The translations under genes and the position numbers were made by a program. A model generated the notes under the pieces. The model worked only from the letters and a program-made list of their open reading frames with translations. It had not been told where the DNA came from and ran no database searches. Below are positions 16,011 through 25,589 of a stretch of 38,275 nucleotides of DNA, in pieces. Within the stretch, counting starts at the first letter, position 1. Each line of letters opens with the position of its first letter. Source of the DNA: Pseudomonadota bacterium (GTDB lineage: Bacteria; Pseudomonadota; Alphaproteobacteria; Acetobacterales; Acetobacteraceae); contig JAJZGI010000018.1 of assembly GCA_021798575.1 (NCBI GenBank), positions 1 through 38,275 of the forward strand, in the 5' to 3' direction.

Positions 16011-16982
16011 CTACAACCCCATGCTCTCGCCCACTCCCAGCGTGGTGAAGGCCGCAGGCGTCACACCGGCGGCGGCCCGCGCCACCGCCAGCTCCCGCTC
16101 CGGCGCGTCGATCGGCTCAGCGGTCAAATGAAACGTCCCAAAATGCATCCCCACCGCGCGCGCCGCCCCCAGCGTGATAAACGCCTGCACGGCCTCAATG
16201 GGGTTCATATGCACCGGCGCCATGAAGTCGCGCGGCTCATACGCGCCAATCGGCAACAGCGCCAGATCCGGCGCGCCCAACCGGGCGTTGATCTCGCCAA
16301 AAAACATCGTCGCCCCGGTATCCCCCGCAAAATAGATGCGCAACCCGCCGTGCGAGATAAAAAAACCGCCCCACAGCGTCTCGTTGCGGTCCCACGGCGT
16401 GCGCGCGGCAAAATGCCGCGCCGGCGTCGCGGTCACATGCCCCTGGCCGATAGCCGCCGTCTGCCACCAATCCAGCTCCACCGCGCCGGGCAGCCCCTTT
16501 TTGGCGAGGTAAGCCGCATTCCCCAGCGGTGCCACCAGCGTCACGGCGGGGAATCGCCGGCGCAACGCCCGCAGCGCCAATATATCCATATGGTCGTAAT
16601 GATTATGCGAGAGCAATATCACATCCGTGTTCGGCAGCGCCTCCAGCGCCAGGCCGGATGCCCGCACCCGCTTTGGCCCCAGCCACTGGGTGGGCGAGCA
16701 CCGAAGGGAGAACACCGGGTCGGTCAGAATATTCAGCCCCGGCAGGCGGATCAAAAAACTGCTGTGCCCGATAAAGGTGAGGGTGGGCGGCGGCGCAATC
16801 GGCGGATCATAAGGCCTGTTCTCAACCCAGGCGGGCCAGGCGGGCCATTGGCGCTCATCCCGCCGCAGCCGGGCTGCCAAAAAACTGAGAATGCCAAAGC
16901 GCCGACCATTACGCTGGCGGTTCATCGGCTCCGGGTTGAAAAAATGCTCGCCGTCAAAATGGTCGGAAATCGGATAGGTCAT
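16011..16982 (-). CDS. MBL-fold metal-dependent hydrolase (UlaG / NAPE-PLD-like)
   Basis: The domain opens with LTFIGHSSFLIRLPGLNILTDPVFS, the usual first strands of this subfamily. The metal motif HxHxDH is present as SHNHYDHMD, and later ligands are visible in TPARHFAARTPWD, YFAGDTGAT and GMHFGTFHLT. Relatives hydrolyse phosphodiesters of N-acyl-phosphatidylethanolamine or lactones such as L-ascorbate-6-phosphate, so lipid hydrolysis is a guess only. The start at 16982 gives a 323-residue protein; a GTG at 17018 would add 12 residues. Neither start has a well-placed ribosome-binding site (AGGGGG directly abuts the 16982 ATG). It is divergent from the NRAMP-like gene. Confidence 0.82.
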   Translation of the reverse strand: MTYPISDHFDGEHFFNPEPMNRQRNGRRFGILSFLAARLRRDERQWPAWPAWVENRPYDPPIAPPPTLTFIGHSSFLIRLPGLNILTDPVFSLRCSPTQWLGPKRVRASGLALEALPNTDVILLSHNHYDHMDILALRALRRRFPAVTLVAPLGNAAYLAKKGLPGAVELDWWQTAAIGQGHVTATPARHFAARTPWDRNETLWGGFFISHGGLRIYFAGDTGATMFFGEINARLGAPDLALLPIGAYEPRDFMAPVHMNPIEAVQAFITLGAARAVGMHFGTFHLTAEPIDAPERELAVARAAAGVTPAAFTTLGVGESMGL

Positions 16983-17048
16983 CCCCCTATATGGGCGGCA
17001 AACGGCGGGTTGACACACCCAAGAGCGGCGGGTAATTTGATCTATATT

Positions 17049-17069
17049 TGCGACTAATTCTTAATTGCA
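17049..17069. promoter_or_regulatory. Imperfect dyad upstream of the metal-transporter-like gene
   Basis: The 21-bp sequence TGCGACTAATTCTTAATTGCA has matching outer ends TGC/GCA and TAA/TTA inner elements. It lies 21 bp before the ATG of the transporter and in front of the divergent hydrolase gene. Alphaproteobacterial Fur/Mur operators have TGCAA...TTGCA type arms, so a metal-responsive repressor site is possible. The match is partial and found by eye. Confidence 0.3.
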
Positions 17070-17090
17070 TCTAGCGAGAGCGAGTCATTC

Positions 17091-18359
17091 ATGCCGTTGA
17101 AGTCCGTGAACGAGACCGCTCCGCCCGCCCAGGGTAATTTTTTCACACGCCTGCCCTTCGTCGCGGTCTTTGGCCCCGGCATCGTGGTGATGCTGGCGGA
17201 TACAGACGTCGGCTCCATCATCACCGCCGGGCAGAGCGGCGTGCAATGGGGCTATAAACTCCTGCTGGTGCAGGTCCTGCTCATGCCGGTGCTCTACATC
17301 GTGCAGGAGCTCACGGTGCGCCTCGGCATCTTCACCGGGCGCGGCCACGGCGAGCTGATCCGGGACTGTTTCGGCCCCGGCTTTGCCTGGGTCTCGGCCG
17401 CCGGCCTCTCGGTCGCCACCATCGGCGCATTGCTCACGGAATTCTCGGGCGTGGCCGGCATCGGGGATCTCTACGGCGTGCCCCAGCCCGTGTCGCTCTC
17501 GCTCGCCGTGGCAGCACTGCTGGCGGTGGTGCTCACCGGCTCCTACCGGCGGGTGGAGCGCGTGGCCATCATCATCGGCCTGTTCGAGCTGGCGTTTTTT
17601 TTCGTCGCCTGGGCGGCCCGGCCAAACCTCACCCAGATGCTCCACCAGGCCGCCGCCGTCCCGCTCTTCAATGCGCATTTTGAATATCTGGTGGCGGCCA
17701 ATATCGGCGCGGTCATCATGCCCTGGATGATCTTCTACCAACAATCCGCCGTCGCCGATAAAAAACTCACACCACAGCATTACCGATACGCCAAATGGGA
17801 TACGGCGGTCGGCGCGGTGATAACCCAGCTTGTCATGGCGGCGGTGCTCATCGCCGCGGCGGCCTCCATCCGCCCGCATGCGCCCCACGCAAGCCTCGCC
17901 ACCGTCGGCCAGATGAGCCAGGCGATGACACCCTATCTCGGCGCGCAGATGGGCCGGCTCATCTTCGGGCTGGGCGTGGTGGGTGCCGGCATGGTCGCGG
18001 CGATCGTCGCCTCACTGGCGCTGGCCTGGGGCCTGGGTGAGGTCGCGGGCTACAAGCGCTCGCTGGAATATAAGCCGTTGCAAGCGCGCTGGTTCTATGC
18101 CGTGTATGCGCTGTGCGTGGTGGGCGGCGCGGTGCTGGTCGGGCTGGCGCCCAACCTGGTCACGTTGAATGTCGGCGTACAGGTGATGAACGCGCTGCTC
18201 CTGCCGCTCGTGCTGGGCTTTCTCGTGCGGCTGGCCGTGGTGGCGCTGCCGGAGGCCAACCGGCTGCGCGGGTCGTATAAAATCCTCGTCATCACGGTCT
18301 GCGTCATCACCTGCCTGTTCGCGGTGCTGGGCGGGCTGGGCGGGTTCTTTATCTCTTAA
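17091..18359 (+). CDS. NRAMP-related membrane transporter with non-canonical metal-site motifs
   Basis: This 422-residue protein has about eleven hydrophobic segments and the LeuT-fold layout of NRAMP (SLC11) proteins. Where classic NRAMP has DPGN in helix 1, this protein has ADTDVGSIITAGQSG (about 36-50). Where helix 6 usually has MPH, it has GAVIMPWMIFYQQSA (about 216-230). The first Asp is kept but the Asn and the His are not. Classic members import Mn2+ or Fe2+ with protons. Related non-canonical branches carry other ions, including Mg2+, so the substrate is open. A purine-rich AGCGAGAGCGAG stretch precedes the ATG. It is convergent with the following outer-membrane protein gene (4-bp overlap of the ends). 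Confidence 0.82.
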   Translation: MPLKSVNETAPPAQGNFFTRLPFVAVFGPGIVVMLADTDVGSIITAGQSGVQWGYKLLLVQVLLMPVLYIVQELTVRLGIFTGRGHGELIRDCFGPGFAWVSAAGLSVATIGALLTEFSGVAGIGDLYGVPQPVSLSLAVAALLAVVLTGSYRRVERVAIIIGLFELAFFFVAWAARPNLTQMLHQAAAVPLFNAHFEYLVAANIGAVIMPWMIFYQQSAVADKKLTPQHYRYAKWDTAVGAVITQLVMAAVLIAAAASIRPHAPHASLATVGQMSQAMTPYLGAQMGRLIFGLGVVGAGMVAAIVASLALAWGLGEVAGYKRSLEYKPLQARWFYAVYALCVVGGAVLVGLAPNLVTLNVGVQVMNALLLPLVLGFLVRLAVVALPEANRLRGSYKILVITVCVITCLFAVLGGLGGFFIS

Positions 18360-19237
18360 AAGCTATACGTCGCCCCGACATTGACGCCAAACTGCGTCGT
18401 GGTGCTGAGCGGCTCATAAAAACCGTTCGAGCTGAGCGTGCTCTTGCTGCCCGCATAATTAAAATGCTCCCAGCTGACCGAGACAAAACCATGCAGCGGC
18501 CCGGCGATGGCATAATCCGCTCCCAGGGCCACGCGCTCCTCGGCGGAGCCGCCGAGCCCATGGCTGAAGCCCAGGCCATGGGCGACGATATGCCCGGCGA
18601 ACAGCGCGAGCATCTCGCCGGTGCCAGAGAGCACGAGCCGCTGCGTCACCGGCACGTCCAGCCGCACCCCGCCGCCCAGCAGGCCGCTGGTGTATTGCTC
18701 ATCCGTGCCGATCTGCCCGCGCAGGTCGATGTTGCGGTTCCAGCTCTGGTAGCCACCGGCGAGGAACGGGATCAGCTCAACCCCCTGGCGCAGCGCGATG
18801 CCCATGCCAAGCCGGCCCTCGATGCGCAAGAACACCGCCCGGTCGGTCGCATCCACTGGCTGGCCGGTGAACAGATGATGCCCGCCGTAGCGCAGGTTCC
18901 CGGCCGAGAGGTTGAGCGACAGGGCGGAATAGAACCCCGCATCGCGGAACAGCCCGGGCTCGGGCATGAGCACGCTGGCGCCCACCCCGCCGCCGCCGGT
19001 AAAGCCGTTCTCATCGTCGCCCGAGCCCGGCGCGGCATTCTCATGGTATTGCGTGTGCATCGCGCTCAGGCTGATATTCAGGTTGGTCTCCGCCGCCTGC
19101 ACCGCGCGCTGTTTGGCTGCCAGTGCGCTGAGCGCGCCATAGGGGTCATTGGCCGAGAAGTCCTGCGCCCAGGCGGGGCAGGCGCCCAGCGCCAGGATGG
19201 TCGTTACCGTAATAGCCGTATCTCGCAAGCGCATCAT
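18356..19237 (-). CDS. Predicted outer-membrane beta-barrel protein
   Basis: A signal peptide is clear: MMRLRDTAIT followed by a hydrophobic core and cleavage near CPAWA-QD. After a short helical, Gln/Ala-rich region, alternating hydrophobic/polar strands run to the C-terminus, which ends TYSF with the terminal Phe expected of barrel proteins. I count ten or more likely strands. The start at 19237 is chosen because GGAGG lies four bases upstream and because it leaves the signal peptide at the N-terminus (293 residues); the frame is open 21 codons further. No named family is recognised. It could be a small porin or surface protein. It diverges from rpiB. Confidence 0.7.
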   Translation of the reverse strand: MMRLRDTAITVTTILALGACPAWAQDFSANDPYGALSALAAKQRAVQAAETNLNISLSAMHTQYHENAAPGSGDDENGFTGGGGVGASVLMPEPGLFRDAGFYSALSLNLSAGNLRYGGHHLFTGQPVDATDRAVFLRIEGRLGMGIALRQGVELIPFLAGGYQSWNRNIDLRGQIGTDEQYTSGLLGGGVRLDVPVTQRLVLSGTGEMLALFAGHIVAHGLGFSHGLGGSAEERVALGADYAIAGPLHGFVSVSWEHFNYAGSKSTLSSNGFYEPLSTTTQFGVNVGATYSF

Positions 19238-19394
19238 TCTGCCTCCATCATAAACGGTTGATAGAATGAGAAGGCGGGGTTCTGCAACCATGATCTGCAT
19301 ATTCGTGGGCCCCTGGCCGAACCGCGCCCGCAGAGCAGCCCAGATGTCATTTCATGCCGTTTCCCTCGCATCCCTGCCCATGGTAAGCAGCGTC

Positions 19395-19853
19395 ATGACT
19401 CGTTCCCTCATCGTGGCTCTGGGCGCCGACCATGGCGGCGTCGCTTTAAAGGACCGCCTGGCCGCCGAGCTGGCGCAGGCCGGGCATCAGGTGCGGGACT
19501 ACGGCACCTCCGGCACGGCCAGCGTGGATTATCCGGACTATGCCCAGGCGGTCTGCGCGGCGGTGGGCACCGCGGCGGCGGATCTGGGCGTTCTGGTGTG
19601 TGGCACCGGCATCGGCATGTCCATCGCCGCCAACCGCCACCCCGCCATCCGCGCCGGGCTGGCGCATGATGTCACCTCCGCCCGGCTCACCCGCGCGCAC
19701 AACAACGCCAATGTGCTGGTGCTGGGCGCCCGGATGATCGGCGAGCAGGTGGCGCTCGATATTCTGTATGCATTCCTCACCACGCCATATGAGGGCGGGC
19801 GGCACGACCGCCGCCTCGCCAAACTCAACCCGCAAACGGAACCTCAACCATGA
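19395..19853 (+). CDS. rpiB: Ribose-5-phosphate isomerase B
   Basis: RpiB interconverts ribose-5-phosphate and ribulose-5-phosphate, which also feeds the riboflavin pathway's ribulose-5-phosphate substrate. Motifs: VALGADHGG (phosphate-binding Asp12/His13), the DYGTSG turn, the catalytic Cys69 in [33 protein letters not shown] and the GARMIG segment. At 152 residues it is standard length when started at the ATG 19395; upstream in-frame Met codons at 19344 and 19380 would add non-family residues. The stop overlaps the glyA start in an ATGA arrangement, so the two are translationally coupled. Confidence 0.93.
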   Translation: MTRSLIVALGADHGGVALKDRLAAELAQAGHQVRDYGTSGTASVDYPDYAQAVCAAVGTAAADLGVLVCGTGIGMSIAANRHPAIRAGLAHDVTSARLTRAHNNANVLVLGARMIGEQVALDILYAFLTTPYEGGRHDRRLAKLNPQTEPQP

Positions 19854-21148
19854 ATGATCACCACGTCAGCCCCAGCCTCACCCGTTTTTTCAACGCTCCC
19901 GTGGCGGAGACCGACCCGGAGCTGGCCGCCATCCTCGGCCAGGAGCTGGTGCGCGAGCAGGATGGGATCGAGCTGATCGCCTCGGAGAACATCGTCTCGG
20001 CGGCGGTGATGCAGGCGCAGGGCTCGGTGCTGACGAACAAATACGCCGAGGGCTATCCCGGCAAACGCTATTACGGTGGCTGCGGCCCGGCGGACCTCGC
20101 GGAAACCCTGGCGATCGAGCGCGCCAAAAAACTCTTCTCCGCCGGCTTTGCCAATGTGCAGGCCAATTCCGGCTCGCAGGCCAATCAGTCGGTGTTTCTC
20201 GCCCTGCTGAACGCGGGGGATACGATCCTGGGCATGTCGCTCGCCGCCGGCGGTCACCTAACCCATGGCGCCGCGCCCAACATGTCCGGAAAATGGTTCA
20301 ACGCCGTGCAATATGGCGTCCGTCGGGACGATGGGTTGCTGGACTATGACGAGCTGGAGGCCCTGGCGCACCAGCATAAGCCCCGGCTCATCATTGCGGG
20401 CGGCTCGGCCTACCCACGCTTTATCGACTTCGCGCGCATCCGCGCCGTGGCGGATGCGGTGGGGGCGTATTTCATGGTGGACATGGCGCATTTCGCCGGG
20501 CTGGTCGCGGCCGGAATCTTCCCCTCGCCATTGCCGCACGCCCATGTCGTCACCACCACCACGCATAAAACGCTGCGCGGCCCGCGCGGCGGCATGGTGC
20601 TCACCAACCATGAGGACATCGCGAAGAAGATCAATTCGGCGATCTTCCCTGGCCTGCAGGGCGGCCCGCTGATGCATGTTATCGCCGCCAAGGCGGTGGC
20701 CTTTGGCGAGGCCCTGCGGCCGGACTTCATCACCTACCAGAAATCCGTGGTGGCGAACGCCAAAGCCCTGGCCGCCACACTGGTCGAGCAAGGCCTCGCC
20801 ATCGTCACGGGTGGTACGGATTCGCATCTGCTGCTGGTCGATCTGCGGCCCAAGAACACCACCGGCAAGGCCGCCGAGGCCAGCCTGGAGCGAGCCCATA
20901 TCACCGCCAATAAAAATGCGATCCCGTTCGATCCGGCGAAACCCGCCATCACCTCCGGCATTCGCCTGGGCACGCCGGCCGCCACCACGCGCGGCTTCGG
21001 GCAGGAGGAGTTTCGCGCGGTCGGCGTGATGATCGGGCAGGTGCTAGATGGCCTCGCCCGCTCCAATGACGGCACCAACACGCTGGCCGAGCAGCAAGTG
21101 GGTGCGCGCGTGCAGGCGCTGTGCGCCCGCTTCCCGATTTATCGTTGA
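19850..21148 (+). CDS. glyA: Serine hydroxymethyltransferase
   Basis: This PLP enzyme converts serine and tetrahydrofolate to glycine and methylene-tetrahydrofolate, supplying one-carbon units. The schiff-base lysine is K240 in [15 protein letters not shown]. Other signatures are [27 protein letters not shown], and [15 protein letters not shown]. Its 432 residues match the family. It shares the ATGA junction with rpiB and is followed six bases later by nrdR, so the operon continues. Nothing in the sequence is odd. Confidence 0.97.
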   Translation: MNDHHVSPSLTRFFNAPVAETDPELAAILGQELVREQDGIELIASENIVSAAVMQAQGSVLTNKYAEGYPGKRYYGGCGPADLAETLAIERAKKLFSAGFANVQANSGSQANQSVFLALLNAGDTILGMSLAAGGHLTHGAAPNMSGKWFNAVQYGVRRDDGLLDYDELEALAHQHKPRLIIAGGSAYPRFIDFARIRAVADAVGAYFMVDMAHFAGLVAAGIFPSPLPHAHVVTTTTHKTLRGPRGGMVLTNHEDIAKKINSAIFPGLQGGPLMHVIAAKAVAFGEALRPDFITYQKSVVANAKALAATLVEQGLAIVTGGTDSHLLLVDLRPKNTTGKAAEASLERAHITANKNAIPFDPAKPAITSGIRLGTPAATTRGFGQEEFRAVGVMIGQVLDGLARSNDGTNTLAEQQVGARVQALCARFPIYR

Positions 21149-21154
21149 GCCGCC

Positions 21155-21625
21155 ATGCGCTGCCCATTCTGTGGTGAGGCCGACACACAGGTAAAGGACA
21201 GTCGGCCGACGGAGGATGGCGGCGCGATCCGCCGCCGCCGCAACTGCGCGGGCTGCGGCCAGCGCTTCACCACCATCGAGCGGGTGCAGTTGCGCGAGCT
21301 CTTTGTGCTCAAATCGGACCAGCGGCGCGTCGCCTTCGACCGCGACAAGCTCGCCCGTTCGGTGCGGATCGCGCTGCGCAAGCGCCCGTTCGACGATGAG
21401 CGGATCGAGCGGATTGTCAATGGCATCGTCCGCCAGCTCGAGGCCGGGGGCGAGGCCGAGGTGAACAGCCGGGACATCGGCGAGCTGGTGATGGAGACAT
21501 TGAAGGCTATCGATACCGTCGCCTATGTGCGCTTCGCCTCGGTCTACCGGGATTTCCGCGAGGCCAAGGATTTCGCAGCATTTCTGGATGACATGGACCC
21601 TCCCGCCGCCCCGGCGCATGACTGA
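21155..21625 (+). CDS. nrdR: Transcriptional repressor NrdR
   Basis: NrdR senses nucleotides and represses ribonucleotide reductase genes by binding tandem NrdR boxes. A zinc ribbon has C3, C6, C31 and C34 (CPFCGEAD...CAGCGQRF). The ATP-cone domain follows with [20 protein letters not shown] and the [14 protein letters not shown] end. Length 156 is typical. No NrdR box was spotted nearby. The gene ends inside the ribD start region (8-bp overlap). The glyA-nrdR-ribD order is a known alphaproteobacterial arrangement. Confidence 0.97.
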   Translation: MRCPFCGEADTQVKDSRPTEDGGAIRRRRNCAGCGQRFTTIERVQLRELFVLKSDQRRVAFDRDKLARSVRIALRKRPFDDERIERIVNGIVRQLEAGGEAEVNSRDIGELVMETLKAIDTVAYVRFASVYRDFREAKDFAAFLDDMDPPAAPAHD

Positions 21626-22724
21626 CCAGGCGACTGACCAGGCCCATATGCGCGCCGCCCTGGCGCTGGCCAGGCGCGGGCTGGGGGAATGCGCGCCAAA
21701 CCCCAGCGTCGGCTGCGTCATCGTGGCGGCGGGCCGGGTGGTCGGCCGTGGCCGCACCGGCATCGGCGGGCGTCCACATGCCGAGGTCCAGGCGCTTGCC
21801 ATGGCGGGTGCGGCGGCGCGCGGGGCCACCGCCTATGTCACGCTGGAGCCATGCTGTTTCACCGGCAAAACCGAGCCCTGCACGCAGTCCCTCATCGGCG
21901 CGGGTATCGCCCGCGTCGTGCTGGGCGCCACCGACCCGCACGAAAAAGTAAATGGCGCGGGTGTGCGGTTGCTCCGCGCCGCCGGGGTCGAGGTGCAGGA
22001 GAACATCTTGGCGGCGGAATGCCAGGCGCTGATCAGCGGCTTTGCCATGGTCGTTGCCCACAAGCGGCCTCTGCTGCGCCTGAAAATCGCCGCCACGTTG
22101 GATGGCAGAATCGCCACCAGCACGCGAGAGTCGCAATGGATCACCGGCGAGCCCGCCCGCCGCGCCGCCCATGCCATGCGTGGTCGGCACGATGCGGTGG
22201 TGGTGGGCGTTGGCACCGTGCTGGCCGACGACCCCGAGCTCACCTGCCGGATCGAGGGCTTCCGCAGCGCTCCGCTGGTGCGCATCGTGGTGGACAGCCA
22301 TCTGCGCACCCCGCTGATGAGCCGGCTGGTGCGCGGTGCGGCGGCGCATCCGCTCTGGCTGCTGCATCGCAACGGTGCCGATGCCAATCGCAAACAGGCG
22401 CTCGCGGGGGCCGGGGTAAAACTCGTCGAGTTGCCCGCAGCGGCGGCGGGGATCGATCTTTCCGCCGCTTTGCAAAAACTGGCCGGGCTCGGCCTCACGC
22501 GCATTCTGGCGGAGGGCGGCGGCACGCTCGCCGCCGGGCTGCTGCGCGCCCAACTGGTGGACCGCCTGGCCTGGTTCCACGCGCCGGGCATCCTGGGCGC
22601 GGACGGCTGGCCCGCCGCCCAGGCTTTTGGTATCACCAGCCTGGCCGACATGCCGCGCTTCATCCCCGTGGCGCAGGAGCGCTACGGGAATGACATGCTC
22701 ACCACCTACCGAAAGCCTGTTTGA
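21618..22724 (+). CDS. ribD: Bifunctional riboflavin biosynthesis deaminase/reductase
   Basis: RibD deaminates the pyrimidine produced by GTP cyclohydrolase II and reduces its ribosyl side chain. The deaminase half has the zinc ligands H54 (HAE, with Glu56 as proton shuttle), C79 and C88 in [12 protein letters not shown]. The reductase half starts near residue 145, with [16 protein letters not shown], and has the [16 protein letters not shown] loop. Started at 21618 it is 368 residues, the usual size, and overlaps nrdR by 8 bp. The upstream extension to 21525 is out of family and is dismissed. The stop overlaps the ribE start. Confidence 0.96.
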   Translation: MTDQATDQAHMRAALALARRGLGECAPNPSVGCVIVAAGRVVGRGRTGIGGRPHAEVQALAMAGAAARGATAYVTLEPCCFTGKTEPCTQSLIGAGIARVVLGATDPHEKVNGAGVRLLRAAGVEVQENILAAECQALISGFAMVVAHKRPLLRLKIAATLDGRIATSTRESQWITGEPARRAAHAMRGRHDAVVVGVGTVLADDPELTCRIEGFRSAPLVRIVVDSHLRTPLMSRLVRGAAAHPLWLLHRNGADANRKQALAGAGVKLVELPAAAAGIDLSAALQKLAGLGLTRILAEGGGTLAAGLLRAQLVDRLAWFHAPGILGADGWPAAQAFGITSLADMPRFIPVAQERYGNDMLTTYRKPV

Positions 22725-23338
22725 TGTTCACTGGTCTGATCACCGGCCTGGGCGAAATCCGCGAAGTCGAGCCGATCGGCGGCGGGCGGGACGCGCGGTT
22801 CGTCATCGCCACGCCCAATAACGCAGCCTGGCGCGGCACTCCCCCGGCGCTCGGCGCCTCCATCGCCTGCTCGGGCTGCTGCCTCACCGTGGTCGCGCAT
22901 GGCGCGGATTTTTTCAACGTCGAGGTCTCGGCGGAGAGCCTCTCGCGCACCACGCTGGGCGCCTGGCGGCGCGGCAGCGTAGTGAACCTTGAGGCGTCGC
23001 TACGCCTGGGCGACGAGCTGGGCGGCCATCTCGTCTCCGGCCATGTCGATGGGCTGGCCAAAATCGTTTCCCGCACGCCCGAGAATGGCTCCACCCGCTG
23101 GACGTTCGCGTTGCCCGATGCGCTGCTGCCCTTCGTTGCGCCCAAGGGCAGTATCGCCATCAACGGCGTCTCGCTCACGGTCAATGAGGTCCAGGGCGCG
23201 CATTTCGGCGTCAACATCATTCCCCACACCACCGTGCACACCAATTTCAGCACGCTCGAGGTGGGGGATGACGTGAATATAGAAATCGACATGCTGGCGC
23301 GCTATGTAGCCCGGCAGATGCATTTTAAGCATGTGTAA
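22724..23338 (+). CDS. ribE: Riboflavin synthase alpha subunit
   Basis: This enzyme dismutates two 6,7-dimethyl-8-ribityllumazine molecules to riboflavin. The MFTGLI N-terminus is diagnostic, and two lumazine-binding repeats of about 95 residues each follow, the first with ACSGCCLTV and the second with INGVSLTVNEV. The SGHVDG motif and the IPHTTVHTN end are present. The 204-residue length is normal. The first base of the ATG (22724) is the last base of the ribD stop codon. The frame also allows a TTG one codon earlier, which would give a Met-Met start. A 64-bp gap to ribBA follows. Confidence 0.96.
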   Translation: MFTGLITGLGEIREVEPIGGGRDARFVIATPNNAAWRGTPPALGASIACSGCCLTVVAHGADFFNVEVSAESLSRTTLGAWRRGSVVNLEASLRLGDELGGHLVSGHVDGLAKIVSRTPENGSTRWTFALPDALLPFVAPKGSIAINGVSLTVNEVQGAHFGVNIIPHTTVHTNFSTLEVGDDVNIEIDMLARYVARQMHFKHV

Positions 23339-23402
23339 ATAATCTAATGGTTTTGAATTGCTACCGGTGGCCGCAAGCTCCGGTGTTTAAAGGAATTGCC
23401 TG

Positions 23403-24538
<1,136 letters not shown>

Positions 24539-24542
<4 letters not shown>

Positions 24543-25018
24543 GCACCGCCGACGCGCCCGCACCCAAGGCCCCACCGTTCAGCGGCCCGCCGCCCAGCAT
24601 CCTCATCGTCAGCGCGCCGTATTATTTTCATGTGGTGGATGGCATGTTGGCCGCCGCGCAGGAGATTCTGGCGCATGTGCAGGCGCGCACCACCATCGTC
24701 GAGGTCTCCGGCGCGTTCGAGTTGCCGCAGGCGCTGGCGCTGGCCGCCCGCAGCGGCCAGCCGTTCGATGGTTTTCTGGCGCTGGGCTGTGTCGTGCGCG
24801 GCGAGACGGACCATTATGAGTTCATCTGCGCCGCCACGATGGACGGGCTGATGAAGGTGGCGCTGGACCATGCCTTGTGCCTCGGCACCGCCGTGCTCAC
24901 GGTGGATACCCTGGCCCAGGCCGTGGCCCGCAGCCACGAGACCGGCGCCAACAAGGGCGCCGAGGCCGCAGTCGCCTGCCTCAAACAGATCAACCTCGCG
25001 CGTCAGTTCGCGGCATGA
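24539..25018 (+). CDS. ribH: 6,7-dimethyl-8-ribityllumazine synthase
   Basis: It condenses the RibD product with the four-carbon unit from RibBA to make lumazine. The N-terminal strand ILIVSAPYYFHVVDGML, the EVSGAFELPQAL loop, and LGCVVRGETDHYEFICAA are classic. The catalytic His is the one in GETDHYEF. Here 159 residues include a short Pro/Ala-rich N-terminal extension. It overlaps ribBA by 4 bp and nusB by 4 bp. It probably assembles as an icosahedral or decameric particle, as usual for the family. Confidence 0.96.
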
Positions 25019-25485
25019 AACAGCGTCCGCGTACCCTCTCGCGCGTTGCCGCCGTGCAGGCGCTCTACCAGGCCGAGCAGGGCGCGCAGAGCCCGGAGAG
25101 CGTGATCGACCAGTTCGTCCGTCATCGCATCGGCGATACGCCCGGCCACGGCGGCCTCGATGACGGCCATCTGACAGAGGCCGACGTGCCGCTGTTCTCC
25201 CGTATCGTGCGCACCGCCACGCAGCAGCAGGATACGCTCGATTCCATGCTGGTCGCCGCCCTGCCGGAGAGCTGGCCGCTGGCCCGGATCGACCCCGTGC
25301 TGCGCGCCGTGATGCGTGCGGGTGGCGCGGAGCTATGGGCGGCGGATGGCCCGCCCGCCCGGGTCGTGATCAATGAATATCTCGACGTCGCGCATGGGTT
25401 TTTCGATGGTGAGGAGCCTAAGATGGCCAATGGCGTGCTGGACCGGCTGGCGCATCTGCTGCGCCCGGCGGAATTTAGCGCATGA
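25015..25485 (+). CDS. nusB: Transcription antitermination factor NusB
   Basis: NusB pairs with NusE (S10) at boxA in rRNA leaders to prevent premature termination. The all-helical protein starts MKQRPRTLSRVAAVQALYQAEQG, the typical first helix, and has the ARVVINEYLDVAHGFFDGEEPKM signature with the NGVLDRLA end. It is 156 residues when started at the ATGA overlap with ribH (25015). Upstream in-frame codons read into the ribH gene and are rejected. The stop codon is part of the left arm of the terminator stem. Confidence 0.95.
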   Translation: MKQRPRTLSRVAAVQALYQAEQGAQSPESVIDQFVRHRIGDTPGHGGLDDGHLTEADVPLFSRIVRTATQQQDTLDSMLVAALPESWPLARIDPVLRAVMRAGGAELWAADGPPARVVINEYLDVAHGFFDGEEPKMANGVLDRLAHLLRPAEFSA

Positions 25486-25522
25486 TTGCTTTGAGGCATT
25501 CATGCGCTAATCTTTGTTTTTT
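25475..25522 (+). terminator. Intrinsic terminator of the glyA-to-nusB operon
   Basis: An 11-bp perfect stem pairs 25475-25485 with 25500-25510 (TTAGCGCATGA and its complement) around a 14-base loop, followed by a T-rich stretch including six T in a row at 25517-25522. The left arm includes the nusB stop codon. Confidence 0.8.
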
Positions 25523-25579
25523 GATCAATTTCACCGGCTTGAATCGAATCCGTCGATTCGATTCAAGCCGGTATTGATC
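25523..25579. repeat. Large near-perfect palindrome (57 bp) in the nusB-thiL gap
   Basis: The 17-base arms at 25533-25549 and 25556-25572 are perfectly complementary around a 6-base loop. Outer arms GATCAAT (25523-25529) and ATTGATC (25573-25579) also pair, with a 3-base bulge on the left side. No T-tract follows, and thiL begins ten bases later. It could be a mobile palindromic element, an mRNA-stability structure or a 5' leader hairpin of thiL. Confidence 0.75.
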
Positions 25580-25589
25580 TAGCGGTGTA

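Noticed and set aside
19266-19394. Extended N-terminus of rpiB
   Set aside because: The extra 43 residues do not occur in RpiB proteins and the ATG at 19395 gives exactly the family N-terminus.
21525-21617. N-terminal extension of ribD into nrdR
   Set aside because: It would overlap the nrdR coding sequence by 31 codons with non-family residues; the ATG at 21618 gives the normal length.
23339-23402. FMN riboswitch before ribBA
   Set aside because: The gap is only 64 bp, far too short for an RFN element, and no conserved RFN boxes were seen; only a weak CCGG hairpin is present.
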